Assembly: GCA_002279825.1 (NCBI GenBank)
Contig: NCCV01000002.1
Coordinates: 43,148-107,147 of the forward strand
Direction: 5' to 3'
Source of the DNA: Sphingomonadales bacterium 12-68-11
Lineage (GTDB): Bacteria > Pseudomonadota > Alphaproteobacteria > Sphingomonadales > Sphingomonadaceae
Length of the DNA stretch: 64,000 bases
A program made the position numbers and the translations under genes. This document shows positions 1 through 11,261 of the stretch, one piece after another (position 1 is the stretch's first letter; every line of letters begins with the position of its first letter). Under the pieces are notes generated by a model, which ran no database searches, was not told the DNA's origin, and saw only the letters and a program-made list of their open reading frames with translations.

Positions 1-539
1 GGCGCGGGTGGTAGCAGTTCCTCGACGGTGGGCTGGGCAAGCGTCTCGCCCCGCGACCATTCATAGGCGCACAGGATTACCGCCTGGGCCAGATTGAGCG
101 ATTCGAATTCGGGGTTGATCGGCACGGTGACGATCGTGCGCGCCAGCGCGACGTCTTCGGTTTCGAGCCCCGACCGTTCCGCCCCGAACAGGATCGCGCT
201 GCGTCCTGGTTGCGCGGCGATCTCGCGGGCGGCGACCTCGGGGGTCAGGACCGGCTTGGTCACTTCGCGCTTGCGCACGGTGGTGGCATAGACATGCGCG
301 CAATCGGCCACGGCTTCGGCGGTGGTGGGAAACACACGCGCCTGTTCCAGCACGCGGTCGGCCCCGGCTGCGGCCGGTCCTGCATCCGGGTTCGGCCAGC
401 CGTCGCGCGGATTGACCAGTCGCAGCTCGGTCAGCCCGAAATTGAGCATCGCCCGCGCCGCCTTGCCGATGTTCTCGCCGAGCTGGGGGCGCACCAGAAC
501 GACGATCGGCGGTTCAGCCCGCTCCGGCATCGCGCACAT
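1..539 (-). CDS. trmJ: tRNA (cytidine/uridine-2'-O-)-methyltransferase TrmJ, truncated by window edge
   Basis: SpoU-family SPOUT methyltransferase that would 2'-O-methylate the anticodon loop of tRNAs. The reverse strand translates without a stop to the window edge, so the C-terminus is missing. The three SPOUT motifs are visible: [19 protein letters not shown] near the start, [10 protein letters not shown] in the middle, and [18 protein letters not shown] before the edge. The start is ATG at 539 or the in-frame ATG at 530. Both lie inside the 3' end of nrdR, so the two genes overlap and translation is probably coupled. It is the last visible gene of the rpiB-glyA-nrdR operon. The family assignment is secure; the exact modified nucleotide is inferred. 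Confidence 0.85.
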   Translation of the reverse strand, partial: MCAMPERAEPPIVVLVRPQLGENIGKAARAMLNFGLTELRLVNPRDGWPNPDAGPAAAGADRVLEQARVFPTTAEAVADCAHVYATTVRKREVTKPVLTPEVAAREIAAQPGRSAILFGAERSGLETEDVALARTIVTVPINPEFESLNLAQAVILCAYEWSRGETLAQPTVEELLPPA

Positions 540-1002
540 CCGTGTCTTTGCCGGCTTCCTGGATCGCGCTGGCGAATGCCTCGAAGTCGCGCGCCTCGGA
601 GAAATCGCGATAGACGCTGGCGAAGCGGATGTAGGCCACCGAATCGAGCTGGCGCAGGCCTTCCATCACCATTTCTCCGATCCGCGCCGACGGGACTTCG
701 CTGTCTCCGGTGGTCTCGACCTGCCGCTGGATGCCCGACACGAGCTGGTCGATCCGTTCCTGCTCGATCCCGCGCTTGCGGCACGCGAGCGCGACCGACT
801 GCTCGATCTTGGAGCGCTCGAACGGCTCGCGCTGGCCGCCCGACTTGACCACCGTCAGTTCGCGCAGTTGGACGCGCTCGAAGGTGGTGAAGCGCCCGCC
901 ACAGCTTTCGCACTGGCGCCGGCGGCGGATCGCGGTGTTGTCCTCGGTCGGCCGCGAATCCTTCACCTGGCTGTCGTCATGCGCGCAGAACGGACACCTC
1001 AA
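514..1002 (-). CDS. nrdR: Transcriptional repressor NrdR
   Basis: ATP/dATP-sensing repressor of ribonucleotide reductase genes, 162 residues. The N-terminal zinc ribbon is complete (MRCPFC at the start, then CESCGGRF about residues 33-40), followed by an ATP-cone domain containing [14 protein letters not shown] and the [11 protein letters not shown] signature. The conserved MRCPFC begins exactly at a TTG codon (1002-1000), one base after the stop of the upstream small gene, so the start is probably TTG and coupled to upstream translation. It overlaps trmJ at its 3' end. It sits in a minus-strand operon with glyA and rpiB, a common alphaproteobacterial arrangement. Confidence 0.95.
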   Translation of the reverse strand: MRCPFCAHDDSQVKDSRPTEDNTAIRRRRQCESCGGRFTTFERVQLRELTVVKSGGQREPFERSKIEQSVALACRKRGIEQERIDQLVSGIQRQVETTGDSEVPSARIGEMVMEGLRQLDSVAYIRFASVYRDFSEARDFEAFASAIQEAGKDTDVRDAGAG

Positions 1003-1003
1003 G

Positions 1004-1225
1004 TTACGGCCGGATCCGCTTGTAAAGCATGAATCCGGCGCCGGCGATCAAGCCGATCGGCCAGGTCACGACCGGCAAAATGCCCGCCGCGAGCGCGCCG
1101 AGCGCGCCACCCACGATCACGGGCTTGGCAGAGGGATGGGACAGGCCTTCCTTGCCCATCGCTTTCACTTCGTCGAGCGCGTCGGCCAGAATGCGGTTGT
1201 CGATGGGCTTGTTGGGATCGTTCAT
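1004..1225 (-). CDS. Small hypothetical membrane protein
   Basis: A 73-residue protein with a hydrophilic N-terminal third ([20 protein letters not shown]) and a long hydrophobic C-terminal half (about residues 35-68, [20 protein letters not shown]). That half could form one or two membrane segments and ends in KRIRP. The gene lies three bases after glyA and one base before nrdR, so it belongs to the same operon. I do not recognise a family. Its position suggests a conserved lineage-specific operon member rather than a chance frame. Confidence 0.7.
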   Translation of the reverse strand: MNDPNKPIDNRILADALDEVKAMGKEGLSHPSAKPVIVGGALGALAAGILPVVTWPIGLIAGAGFMLYKRIRP

Positions 1226-1228
1226 CGC

Positions 1229-2557
1229 TTACCTCCCGGGATAAACGGGGAATGCCTCGCACAGTTCGATGACCCGGCGGCGCACGCCCTCTTCGATCTG
1301 TGCGTCGCCCTCATCGCCGTTCTTGCGCATCCCTTCCAGCACTTCCGCAATCATCGCGCCGACTTTGCGGAATTCGGCGGGGCCGAAGCCGCGCGTGGTG
1401 CCGGCCGGCGTGCCGAGACGCACGCCGCTGGTCTTGGTCGGCGGCAGCGGATCGAACGGGATCGCGTTCTTGTTACAGGTCAGGAAGGCGCGATCGAGGC
1501 CCTTCTCGGCGGCCTTGCCGGTCACCGCCTTGGGGCTGAGATCGACCAGCATCAGGTGGTTGTCGGTCCCGCCCGAGACGATGTTGAGGCCGTGCTCTTC
1601 GAGGCTGGCGGCAAGCACCTTGGCATTCTCGACGATGGCGTGCGCGTAGGCCTTGAACTCGGGCCGCAGCGCCTCGCCGAACGCCACCGCCTTGGCCGCA
1701 ATCACGTGGACCAGCGGGCCGCCCTGCATGCCCGGGAACACGGCGGTGTTGAACTTCTTGGCCAGCGCCTCGTCGTCGGTCAGGATCACGCCCGAACGCG
1801 GCCCGCGCAGGCTCTTGTGCGTGGTGGTGGTGACGACGTGCGCATGCGGGAAGGGCGAGGGGTGCGCGCCCCCCGCAACCAGGCCCGAGAAGTGCGACAT
1901 ATCGACCAGCAGCCAGGCGCCGACTTCGTCGGCGATGCGGCGGAACTCGGCGAAGTCCCAATGGCGCGGATAGGCGGTCGCACCGGCGATGATCAGCTTG
2001 GGCTTTGTCTCGCGCGCGAGGCGCCGGACTTCGTCCATGTCGAGCCGCTGATCCTCCCGCCGAACTCCGTAAGGCACCGCGTTGAACCACTTGCCGCTCA
2101 TGTTGACCGGCGAACCGTGCGTCAGGTGGCCCCCGGCGGCCAGGTCGAGGCCCATGAAGGTGTCGCCCGGGGTGAGCAGAGCGAGGAACACCGCCTGGTT
2201 CATCTGGCTGCCGCTGTTGGGCTGGACGTTGGCGAACTTGCAGCCGAACAGCCGGGTCGCCCGCTCGATCGCGAGCAACTCGATCTCGTCGGCATGGTCG
2301 CAGCCGCCATAGTAGCGGCGGCCGGGATAGCCTTCGGCGTACTTGTTGGTGAACACCGAGCCGGTCGCCTCGAGCACCGCCGGGCTGGCGATGTTCTCGC
2401 TGGCGATCAGCTCGATCCGGTCCCGCTGACGGCCGAGCTCGCGACCGATGATCGCGGCGACGGCGGGATCGGCGTCTTCGAGAGTGTCATGCCAGAACCG
2501 CTGCAGCGGATCCCCCGCCTTGGCGGGGGCTGGCTCGAATGTGGGGTTGGAACTCAT
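1229..2557 (-). CDS. glyA: Serine hydroxymethyltransferase
   Basis: PLP enzyme that interconverts serine and glycine and supplies methylene-tetrahydrofolate; 442 residues. Family signatures include [31 protein letters not shown], the PLP-lysine motif [14 protein letters not shown], and a C-terminal [11 protein letters not shown]. The start ATG at 2557 overlaps the TGA of rpiB by four bases (ATGA), which indicates translational coupling. An open frame continues further upstream, but that part is rpiB read in the wrong frame. The N-terminus carries about 20 residues before the conserved core, as in some alphaproteobacterial homologues. Confidence 0.97.
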   Translation of the reverse strand: MSSNPTFEPAPAKAGDPLQRFWHDTLEDADPAVAAIIGRELGRQRDRIELIASENIASPAVLEATGSVFTNKYAEGYPGRRYYGGCDHADEIELLAIERATRLFGCKFANVQPNSGSQMNQAVFLALLTPGDTFMGLDLAAGGHLTHGSPVNMSGKWFNAVPYGVRREDQRLDMDEVRRLARETKPKLIIAGATAYPRHWDFAEFRRIADEVGAWLLVDMSHFSGLVAGGAHPSPFPHAHVVTTTTHKSLRGPRSGVILTDDEALAKKFNTAVFPGMQGGPLVHVIAAKAVAFGEALRPEFKAYAHAIVENAKVLAASLEEHGLNIVSGGTDNHLMLVDLSPKAVTGKAAEKGLDRAFLTCNKNAIPFDPLPPTKTSGVRLGTPAGTTRGFGPAEFRKVGAMIAEVLEGMRKNGDEGDAQIEEGVRRRVIELCEAFPVYPGR

Positions 2558-3003
2558 GAGGTCACTTCCTGCGGAACGTCGGTCAGCTTCGCCACGCGGG
2601 GTCCGTGGCGGCCGCCGGCGAAATCGGTCGAAAGGAATGCGGTCACACAGGCCTTGGCCATGTCGATGCCGATCAGCCGCCCCCCGAGCGCGATGGCGTT
2701 GGCGTCGTTGTGCTCGCGCGCCAGGGCGGCGGAAAGCGGTTCGGACACCAGCGCGCAGCGCACCGCCGGATTGCGGTTCATGGCGATCGAAATGCCGATC
2801 CCCGAGCCGCACAAGGCGATACCTCGATCGGTCGCGCCGGTCGCGATCGCCTGGCCGAGCAGGTAGCCGAAGTCGGGATAATCGACGCGGTCATCGCCGT
2901 GTGTGCCGAGATCGCGCACTTCGTGCCCCTCGCTCGTCAGCCAGGCGACGAGCTGGTCCTTGAGCGCCACGGCGGCGTGGTCCGAAGCAAGAGCGATCCT
3001 CAT
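2554..3003 (-). CDS. rpiB: Ribose-5-phosphate isomerase B
   Basis: RpiB/LacAB-family isomerase for the non-oxidative pentose phosphate pathway; 149 residues from [11 protein letters not shown]. Visible motifs are the N-terminal ALASDHAA phosphate site, the catalytic Cys in [12 protein letters not shown], and [11 protein letters not shown]. The start is set at ATG 3003 because the conserved N-terminus begins there; thirteen upstream codons in frame are not family-like. It is first gene of the rpiB-glyA-small protein-nrdR-trmJ operon and divergent from the aldo/keto reductase at 3111, leaving about 107 bases for both promoters. Confidence 0.93.
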   Translation of the reverse strand: MRIALASDHAAVALKDQLVAWLTSEGHEVRDLGTHGDDRVDYPDFGYLLGQAIATGATDRGIALCGSGIGISIAMNRNPAVRCALVSEPLSAALAREHNDANAIALGGRLIGIDMAKACVTAFLSTDFAGGRHGPRVAKLTDVPQEVTS

Positions 3004-3110
3004 GATGAGGCGCACATAGGCACTGCCCGCGCGCTGTTCCACCGCAAATGGGCTTTGTCCCCAAGCAGGGGGGCTATAGGCTGTGCGGAAGAGCCTGTTC
3101 GGGAGAGATC

Positions 3111-4115
3111 ATGGACTACCGCTATCTCGGCCGCAGCGCGCTGCGCGTCTCGCCGCTGTGCGTCGGCACCATGATGTTCGGCGGCGCGACCGACGAGCCG
3201 GTCGCCACGCGCATTCTCGACCAGGCGCGCGGGGCCGGGATCAACTTTCTCGACGCCGCCGATCTCTACAACATGGGCAAGACCGAGGAAGTGGTCGGCC
3301 GCGCGATTAAAGACCACCGGCACCATTGGGTGGTGGCGACGAAGTTCGGCCACCGTATGACCCAGGAACCCAACGAGGGCGGGCAATCGCGCAAGTGGAT
3401 ATTCCAGGATGTCGAGGACAGTCTGCGCCGGCTCGGCACCGACTTCATCGACGTGCTCTATTTTCACAAGGCCGACACTGAAGCACCGCTCGAGGAGCCG
3501 TTGCGCGCGATCAAGGACCTGATGACGCAAGGCAAAGTCCGCTACTATGGTGTGTCCAACTTCAAAGGCTGGCGCATCGCCGAGCTTTGCCGCATCGCCG
3601 ACCAACTCGGCATGGACCGCCCGGTGGTGAGCCAGCCGCTGTACAACCTGGTCGACCGCACGGCCGAGGTCGAGCAACTGCCCGCCTGCGGCCACTACGG
3701 GATCGGCGTGGCGCCCTATAGCCCGCTGGCGCGTGGGGTGTTGTCGGGCAAGTACGATCCGGGCGCGCCGCCGCCGCCCGACAGCCGCGCCGGGCGCAGC
3801 GACGTTCGCATCATGCAGACCGAGTGGCGGCCCGAATCGCTGGAGATCGCGCGCGCGGTCGCGGAACGCGCGGCGGCCAAGGGCGTCACCACGATCGCCT
3901 ATGCAATTGGCTGGGTGCTGAGGAACCGCCTGGTCAGCTCTGCAATCGTCGGCCCGCGCACCGAAGCGCAATGGCACGCCTACCTGCCGGCGCTCGATGC
4001 GGTGCTCGATGCGGAAGACGAGGCCTTCATCGATGCGCTGGTCCCGCCCGGGCACGCCTCGACGCCCGGTTACACCGATCCGGCCTATCCGGTCGAAGGA
4101 CGCGTTGCCCGCTAG
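3111..4115 (+). CDS. Aldo/keto reductase
   Basis: NADPH-dependent AKR-superfamily oxidoreductase of 334 residues. The catalytic tetrad is recognisable: Asp and Tyr in FLDAADLYNMGKTEE, Lys in VVATKFGHR, His in DVLYFHKAD. Cofactor-binding segments occur near the C-terminus (SSAIVGPRTEAQ). A ribosome site (GGAGAG) lies a few bases before ATG 3111; upstream in-frame codons are ignored. It is monocistronic and transcribed away from rpiB. Its substrate cannot be told from sequence. Confidence 0.88.
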   Translation: MDYRYLGRSALRVSPLCVGTMMFGGATDEPVATRILDQARGAGINFLDAADLYNMGKTEEVVGRAIKDHRHHWVVATKFGHRMTQEPNEGGQSRKWIFQDVEDSLRRLGTDFIDVLYFHKADTEAPLEEPLRAIKDLMTQGKVRYYGVSNFKGWRIAELCRIADQLGMDRPVVSQPLYNLVDRTAEVEQLPACGHYGIGVAPYSPLARGVLSGKYDPGAPPPPDSRAGRSDVRIMQTEWRPESLEIARAVAERAAAKGVTTIAYAIGWVLRNRLVSSAIVGPRTEAQWHAYLPALDAVLDAEDEAFIDALVPPGHASTPGYTDPAYPVEGRVAR

Positions 4116-4116
4116 C

Positions 4117-4719
4117 TCAGACCGCCTGCCGCCGCCGGCGCAGCACCCACACGACAGCCCCTTCGATCAGGATCAGTCCTATAACTGCCAGGATCGTGGC
4201 CCTCACCGGATCCCAGCCGAGGGTGTGGAGGCCGTAACCCATGCCGATGAAGCCGCCCACCCACAGCGCGCTGCCGAGGAACACCGCGAGCGCGAACGTG
4301 GCGAGCGGCAATGCGAGGATGCCGGCCGGCAGCGACAGATAGCAGCGCACCACGGGAATGGTCTGCCCGACGAAGGTGGCGACGAAGGCATTGCGTTCAT
4401 AGCGCGCGGCAAGCGATAGATAGAGTGGTTCCTTGAGCCACACGAAGCGGCCGTACCTGACGACAGCACGGTGCGTGCGCTCCTCGCCGAGCGCGTAGCC
4501 GATGCCGTACCAGCCGATTGCGCCGAGCGTCGAAGCAAGCGTGGTAAGCAGGATGAGCGGCACCAGATCGATCGGCCGTTCTGCCAGTGTGCTGCCGAGG
4601 AAGATGAACAGGCCGTACGAGGGCACCACCGGTACCAACCGCTCTGCCAATGCCAGAAGGAAGGCGCCAAGCAGGCCATAGGCGGCGAAAGCCCCAAGCG
4701 GGACGATGGACTCGGTCAT
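4117..4719 (-). CDS. DedA/SNARE-associated family membrane protein
   Basis: Integral inner-membrane protein of 200 residues with several hydrophobic segments. The DedA signature region is present as FVGQTIPVVRCYLSLPAG (family pattern F-x-G-R-x-x-P-x-x-R...S-x-x-A-G), with Gln in place of the usual Arg. The N-terminal re-entrant PVVPSYGLFIFLGSTLAE segment also fits. DedA proteins are linked to lipid-carrier flipping and membrane homeostasis. It is convergent with the preceding aldo/keto reductase with almost no gap and lies downstream of rpoD on the same strand. It ends with a basic RRRRQAV tail. Confidence 0.85.
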   Translation of the reverse strand: MTESIVPLGAFAAYGLLGAFLLALAERLVPVVPSYGLFIFLGSTLAERPIDLVPLILLTTLASTLGAIGWYGIGYALGEERTHRAVVRYGRFVWLKEPLYLSLAARYERNAFVATFVGQTIPVVRCYLSLPAGILALPLATFALAVFLGSALWVGGFIGMGYGLHTLGWDPVRATILAVIGLILIEGAVVWVLRRRRQAV

Positions 4720-4754
4720 CGCGCGCGTTCCGGCCGGAGCAACCGCACGCGCGG

Positions 4755-6785
<2,031 letters not shown>

Positions 6786-6795
6786 AGGCTCTGGT

Positions 6796-8700
6796 TCAAC
6801 CCGTTTCCTGTCGGTCGTCCGGCGCCACCCCGGCCTCCGAACGCTCGTCCTGCAACGCCGCGGAAGCGGCACGTTTGCGGGCCATCTGCCCGAGTCGCGC
6901 GCGCAATTCCAGTTTTCGTTTGGTCAGCCGGCCCAGTTCGGCAACCGTGCCGTCGGGGTCGGTATCCCAGCGGGCCGTGGCTGCATCGATGGCGCTATCG
7001 ACCGCCGGCCATTCGACCAGCAGCGCCATCGCTTCAGCCAGGTCTTCGCGCGCCATCGTCGGATCGGCGCCTTCCATGAGGAAGGAATAGTGCGCCTGGT
7101 CCGGCGGCGGCGAAGAAATGCCCGGCCGCGATATGGGATGCATGGCGGAGCCTTCAACCCCGGGACGGTGGTCGAGCAGGGCGTCGATCGCCGCTGCCAG
7201 CGCGGGTTCGGCGGCGGCGAGTTCCAGCAAGCCTTCGGAATGGCGCGCAATTTCGCCAGGATGGCGCGCGAGCCCGGCGAGCACCGCCTGCGCGAGCCCG
7301 TCGCGCGCGCCGCCGCCCGTGGTCGCCCGGCGGAGCCGATCCGCGGTGCCGGGGGCGAGCGGGCCGATCGTCAACTGGCCCCAGCGCTTGCCGGGTGCGG
7401 CCCGCTGCTCGCGCGCCGGTCGGGGCGGGCGCGGCGGAAACGCGAACGCCGAAAACCGGTCTAGCCACTCCCGGCGGTAAAGCGCGCGGATATCGGGGTG
7501 CTGGATCGCTTCGGCGTGCTCGATCAGGCGCGCCTTGAGCCCCGCCTTGTCCTCGGGCGAGGCAAGGGGGCCCGCCGCCTGTTCGCGCTCCCACACCAAG
7601 TCGAGCAGGCCTTGCGGACTGGCGAGCAGGCGTTCGAGCCCCGCGCGGCCGTCGCGCCGCACTACGTCGTCGGGGTCCAAGCCTTTGGGCAGAGTAACGA
7701 ACTCGAGGCTGTACCCGGGCTTGAGCATCGGCAAAGCCCGCCCGACCGCGCGCAGCGCCGCCTTCTGGCCCGCCGCGTCGCCGTCGAAGCACAGCACCGG
7801 CTTTTCCGCTTGGCGCCACAGCAGCTCGAGCTGGGTCTCGGTCAGCGCGGTGCCCATCGGGGCCACCACTTCGTCGATTCCCGCAGCGGCCAGCGCGACC
7901 ACATCCATCTGCCCTTCGACGACCACGATCCGACCGACCTTGCGCGCAGCGGGCGCGGCGTGGTGCAGGTTGAACAGCGTGCGCCCCTTGTCGAACAGCG
8001 GCGTGTCCGGCGAGTTCAGGTACTTGGGCGCATCCTTCTTCGCCGCATCGAGAATGCGCGCGGCAAACCCGATCACTCGTCCGCGGGCGTCGTGGATGGG
8101 AATGGTCAGGCGGTCGCGGAACCGGTCGTAAGGGGCCTTGTCCTCGGCCGCGATCAGCATCCCCGCCTCGCCGAGCAAGGCCTCGTCGAACTGGGGAAGC
8201 GCCTTCTTGATGCCGTCGCGCCGGTTCGGGGCATAGCCGAACCCGAACCGCGCGACCGTGCGCGCGTCGAACCCGCGCGTCTTGAGATAGGCGCGGGCGT
8301 GGCCGGCTTCGTCGCTGGCGAGGTTCGCCTCGAACCAGGCCTGCGCCGCGCCGGTCACATCGTGCAGCGTGGCGCGCTGCTCGGCGGCCCGGGCGGCGCG
8401 CGGATCGGGCGCGGGCACGTCCATTCCGGCCTGCGCGGCCAGTTCCTTGACCGCGTCCATGAAGGCCAGCCCGCGCTGGTCGGTCATCCAGCGGATCGCA
8501 TCGCCGTGCGCCCCGCACCCGAAGCAGTGGTAGAAGTGCTTCTCGTCATTGACGTAGAAGCTGGGCGTGTTCTCGTTGTGGAACGGGCAACACGCCTTCC
8601 ACTCGCGCCCCGCACGCTGCAGCTTGACCGTCGCCATGATCACGCCCGACAGCGTGATCCGCGCGCGCAGTTCGTCCAGCCATTGCGGGGAAAGGGCCAT
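6796..8700 (-). CDS. dnaG: DNA primase
   Basis: Synthesises RNA primers at the replication fork; 634 residues. The N-terminal CHC2 zinc site is intact (Cys38, His41, Cys59, Cys62 in CCPFHNE and [11 protein letters not shown]). The catalytic core follows with YAPNRRDG, and a Toprim domain with [17 protein letters not shown] and [13 protein letters not shown]. The C-terminal helicase-interaction part is less conserved. It sits between yqeY (8-base gap) and rpoD (10-base gap), the macromolecular-synthesis operon, here without rpsU. Confidence 0.96.
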   Translation of the reverse strand: MALSPQWLDELRARITLSGVIMATVKLQRAGREWKACCPFHNENTPSFYVNDEKHFYHCFGCGAHGDAIRWMTDQRGLAFMDAVKELAAQAGMDVPAPDPRAARAAEQRATLHDVTGAAQAWFEANLASDEAGHARAYLKTRGFDARTVARFGFGYAPNRRDGIKKALPQFDEALLGEAGMLIAAEDKAPYDRFRDRLTIPIHDARGRVIGFAARILDAAKKDAPKYLNSPDTPLFDKGRTLFNLHHAAPAARKVGRIVVVEGQMDVVALAAAGIDEVVAPMGTALTETQLELLWRQAEKPVLCFDGDAAGQKAALRAVGRALPMLKPGYSLEFVTLPKGLDPDDVVRRDGRAGLERLLASPQGLLDLVWEREQAAGPLASPEDKAGLKARLIEHAEAIQHPDIRALYRREWLDRFSAFAFPPRPPRPAREQRAAPGKRWGQLTIGPLAPGTADRLRRATTGGGARDGLAQAVLAGLARHPGEIARHSEGLLELAAAEPALAAAIDALLDHRPGVEGSAMHPISRPGISSPPPDQAHYSFLMEGADPTMAREDLAEAMALLVEWPAVDSAIDAATARWDTDPDGTVAELGRLTKRKLELRARLGQMARKRAASAALQDERSEAGVAPDDRQETG

Positions 8701-8708
8701 CCCCGAAT

Positions 8709-9176
8709 TTAATCCGAGAGCGAAGCCTTCACCAGCCCGCTGGCCTTGCTCATGTCGAGTTGTGCACCGTGCCGCGCCTTGAGCTCGGCCATGACCCGGC
8801 CCATGTCCTTGAGGCCGGTGGCGCCGAGTTCGGCCTTGATCGCCTCGATCGCCGCCAGGGTCTCGGTTTCGCCGAGCTGCTGGGGCATGAATTCCTCGAT
8901 GACTGCCAGTTCGCCGCGCTCTTGCGCCTCGAGCTCGGCGCGGCCGCCGGCCTGGTACATCTCGATCGATTCGCGGCGCTGCTTGGCCATCTTCTGCAGC
9001 ACGTCGATCACCAGCGCGTCGTCGTCGATCGGTTCGGCGCCCGCCGCGAGCTTCGGGCGCAGCTCGATGTCCCGGTCCTTGAGCTTGGCGGCGATCAGCC
9101 GCAGCGCCGCGGTGCGCTCCTTGTCGCCGCCCTTCATCGCGGCGATGGTTTCCTGCTTGATCCGCTCGCGCAGCAT
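8709..9176 (-). CDS. GatB/YqeY domain-containing protein
   Basis: Cytosolic protein of 155 residues in the YqeY family, which resembles the C-terminal tRNA-binding domain of the amidotransferase subunit GatB. Family motifs: LRERIKQETIAAMKGGDKER at the start, KMAKQRRESIEMYQ in the middle, and GRVMAELKARHGAQLDMSKA near the end. It is first gene of the unit with dnaG and rpoD. The family role is not firmly established; linkage to dnaG-rpoD suggests co-expression with growth. Confidence 0.9.
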   Translation of the reverse strand: MLRERIKQETIAAMKGGDKERTAALRLIAAKLKDRDIELRPKLAAGAEPIDDDALVIDVLQKMAKQRRESIEMYQAGGRAELEAQERGELAVIEEFMPQQLGETETLAAIEAIKAELGATGLKDMGRVMAELKARHGAQLDMSKASGLVKASLSD

Positions 9177-9315
9177 AGTGGCACTCTTTCTCTGTGGTGA
9201 CGCTCGGCCGGGCGGCTTAGCGACATATTTCGCCGGTGGCGAGGTTGACGGGGGCGAGGGCGGGGCTTAGCGGCCACGGCTTAGCACCATCGCTGGAAAC
9301 CCGTTCGGAGAGCCA
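9177..9315. promoter_or_regulatory. Divergent promoter region yqeY/carA with three GGCTTAGC repeats
   Basis: This 139-base gap separates yqeY (minus) from carA (plus) and must hold promoters for both. The octamer GGCTTAGC occurs three times in the same orientation, at 9214, 9264 and 9278. A TTGACG at 9245-9250 could be a -35 box for carA, but no convincing -10 follows, so I do not call the promoter precisely. A GGAGAG ribosome site precedes the carA ATG. Confidence 0.35.
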
Positions 9316-10542
9316 ATGGCCCTGTCCGCCTCTTCTGCTGCGCAACCCAAGGGCGCGACTGGAGTCTTAGTCCTCGCCGACGGCAGCGTGCTGTGGGGCA
9401 CCGGGTTCGGCGCCGCCGGCAGCGCGGTCGGCGAAGTCTGCTTCAACACCGCGATGACCGGTTATCAGGAAGTGCTGACCGATCCGTCCTACGCGGCGCA
9501 GATCGTCACCTTCACGTTCCCGCACATTGGCAATGTCGGCGCCAACGAGGACGACATCGAATCTCGCGTCGAAGGCGCGGTCGGCTGCGTGGTGCGCGAA
9601 GCCGTGACCCGCCATTCGAGCTTCCGCGCCGAGCGCGAGTTCGCCGAATGGCTGATCGGGCATGACAAGATCGGCCTCGCCGGGATCGACACCCGCGCGC
9701 TGACCCGCCGCATCCGCCTTGGCGGCGCGCCCAACGCGGTGATCGCGCACGATCCGGCCGGGAATTTCGACATCCCCGCGCTCATCAAGCGCGCGCAGGA
9801 CTGGCCCGGCCTCGAAGGCATGGACCTCGCCCGCCGCGTCAGCCGCGAAAAGCACGAGGGCTGGGACGGCGGCCCGTGGTCGCTCGGCGGCGGCTATGGC
9901 CGCATTTCCGAAGGACCCGAGCCGGCCGGGAAGGGCCCGAGCGTGCTCCACCCGTTCCGCCGCAAGACCGACGGCAAGCCGCGCCCGCACGTGGTCGCGA
10001 TCGATTACGGCTCCAAAGACATGATCTTCCGCAACCTGGTCAAGGCCGGCGCGCGGGTGACCGTGGTGCCCGCGCAGACTAGCCTTGAGGCCATCCTCGC
10101 GCTCGAACCCGACGGCGTGTTCCTCTCCAACGGCCCAGGCGATCCGGCGGCCACGGGAATCTATGCAGTGCCGACGATCAAGGCGCTGCTCGACAAGGAC
10201 GTGCCGATCTTCGGCATCTGCCTCGGCCACCAGATGCTCGGGCTCGCCGGCGGCGCGCAGACCACCAAGATGAACCAGGGCCACCGCGGCGCCAACCACC
10301 CGGTCAAGCGGTTGGCCGATGGCGCGGTCGAGATCACCAGCATGAACCACGGTTTCGCGGTCGATCGCGATACCCTGCCCGAGACGATGGAAGAGACCCA
10401 CGTCAGCCTGTTCGACGGCTCCAACTGCGGCCTCGCCATCAAGGGCAAGAAGGCGTTCGGCGTCCAGTACCACCCCGAGGCGAGCCCGGGCCCGCACGAC
10501 AGCTACTACCTGTTCGAGAAGTTCGTGGGGATGTTGGGGTGA
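9316..10542 (+). CDS. carA: Carbamoyl-phosphate synthase small subunit (glutaminase)
   Basis: Class I glutamine amidotransferase subunit that supplies ammonia to CarB for arginine and pyrimidine synthesis; 408 residues. The N-terminal CarA domain shows VGEVCFNTAMTGYQEVLTDPSY. The amidotransferase triad is present: Cys in GICLGHQMLGL, and His and Glu in VQYHPEASPGP. The start at 9316 has a GGAGAG ribosome site. Its TGA overlaps the ATG of the next gene by one base (TGATG), so the downstream stranger gene is translationally coupled. Confidence 0.97.
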   Translation: MALSASSAAQPKGATGVLVLADGSVLWGTGFGAAGSAVGEVCFNTAMTGYQEVLTDPSYAAQIVTFTFPHIGNVGANEDDIESRVEGAVGCVVREAVTRHSSFRAEREFAEWLIGHDKIGLAGIDTRALTRRIRLGGAPNAVIAHDPAGNFDIPALIKRAQDWPGLEGMDLARRVSREKHEGWDGGPWSLGGGYGRISEGPEPAGKGPSVLHPFRRKTDGKPRPHVVAIDYGSKDMIFRNLVKAGARVTVVPAQTSLEAILALEPDGVFLSNGPGDPAATGIYAVPTIKALLDKDVPIFGICLGHQMLGLAGGAQTTKMNQGHRGANHPVKRLADGAVEITSMNHGFAVDRDTLPETMEETHVSLFDGSNCGLAIKGKKAFGVQYHPEASPGPHDSYYLFEKFVGMLG

Positions 10543-11258
10543 TGGATGAGGAATTTTCTCCATCTCGAATCGAACTAGCTTTGCTCGGAGAGTTGCTCCG
10601 ACATGAGCAGAACTTTCCAATGTCGCCGATCCTTCGAATGGACGACCTCTTTTCGAGAGTTCTTGGACAGAATGACCAGTTCACGAACGCGATATTGCAA
10701 ACTCACATCGAAGACTTGGAGGACGTTGGGCTGGTTGCGAGCAAAGAGGACATTATCGAAGATTCCGACATGCGGGCGGTAAAGGTCCGCTTGACCGCGG
10801 GTGGCGTTCATTATTGTGTATCCCGAGCATATCTTTTTGCCGAGCAAGAGCATGGTCTCACCGAAGATATGTCGCCAGACTATTCCGATTTGACTTTTGT
10901 ACTGGCAAAGAGATTTGGTGTAAATCAGAGCGAGTTAGTTTCGTCCGAAGATCGTCGGGTAAGCTTGGTTCATAATCAAACAGAAGTCGCGAATCTTTCA
11001 AAGAAGTTGGATAATATTATTGCGCTAGTTTCAGCAGACAATGAGTTTGCTTCTCGCGATGCAACATTCAGAGATGAAAAGATCGCTAAACTGAGAGAAC
11101 TAAAGGACGCTTTGGCGGATCCGGAAGCTCGCGTCGATTACCTCATGTTTCTCGGAATTCAGACGCTATTTTGGATTGGCGCCGCGTTCGCTGATAAGCC
11201 CGTTGGGGCTCTGGCAGATCAAGCCTGGTCCGCCCTCAAATCAATTGCTGGTATGTAG
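10542..11258 (+). CDS. Hypothetical protein inserted between carA and carB
   Basis: Encodes 238 residues of no family I recognise. The N-terminal half reads like a small winged-helix-type alpha/beta domain (LLGELLRHEQNF, LQTHIEDLEDVGLVAS, VRLTAGGVHY). A charged helical middle follows (VANLSKKLDNIIALVSADN), then a hydrophobic C-terminal stretch (LMFLGIQTLFWIGAAFA) that may be a membrane segment. Base composition is clearly lower in GC than the flanking car genes: one 60-base line I counted (10561-10620) has 29 G+C. It uses codons such as ATA, TTT and AAT that are rare next door. The start ATG 10542 overlaps the carA stop and carB begins three bases after its stop, so it is embedded in the operon. 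Probably acquired horizontally. Confidence 0.85.
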   Translation: MDEEFSPSRIELALLGELLRHEQNFPMSPILRMDDLFSRVLGQNDQFTNAILQTHIEDLEDVGLVASKEDIIEDSDMRAVKVRLTAGGVHYCVSRAYLFAEQEHGLTEDMSPDYSDLTFVLAKRFGVNQSELVSSEDRRVSLVHNQTEVANLSKKLDNIIALVSADNEFASRDATFRDEKIAKLRELKDALADPEARVDYLMFLGIQTLFWIGAAFADKPVGALADQAWSALKSIAGM

Positions 11259-11261
11259 ATA

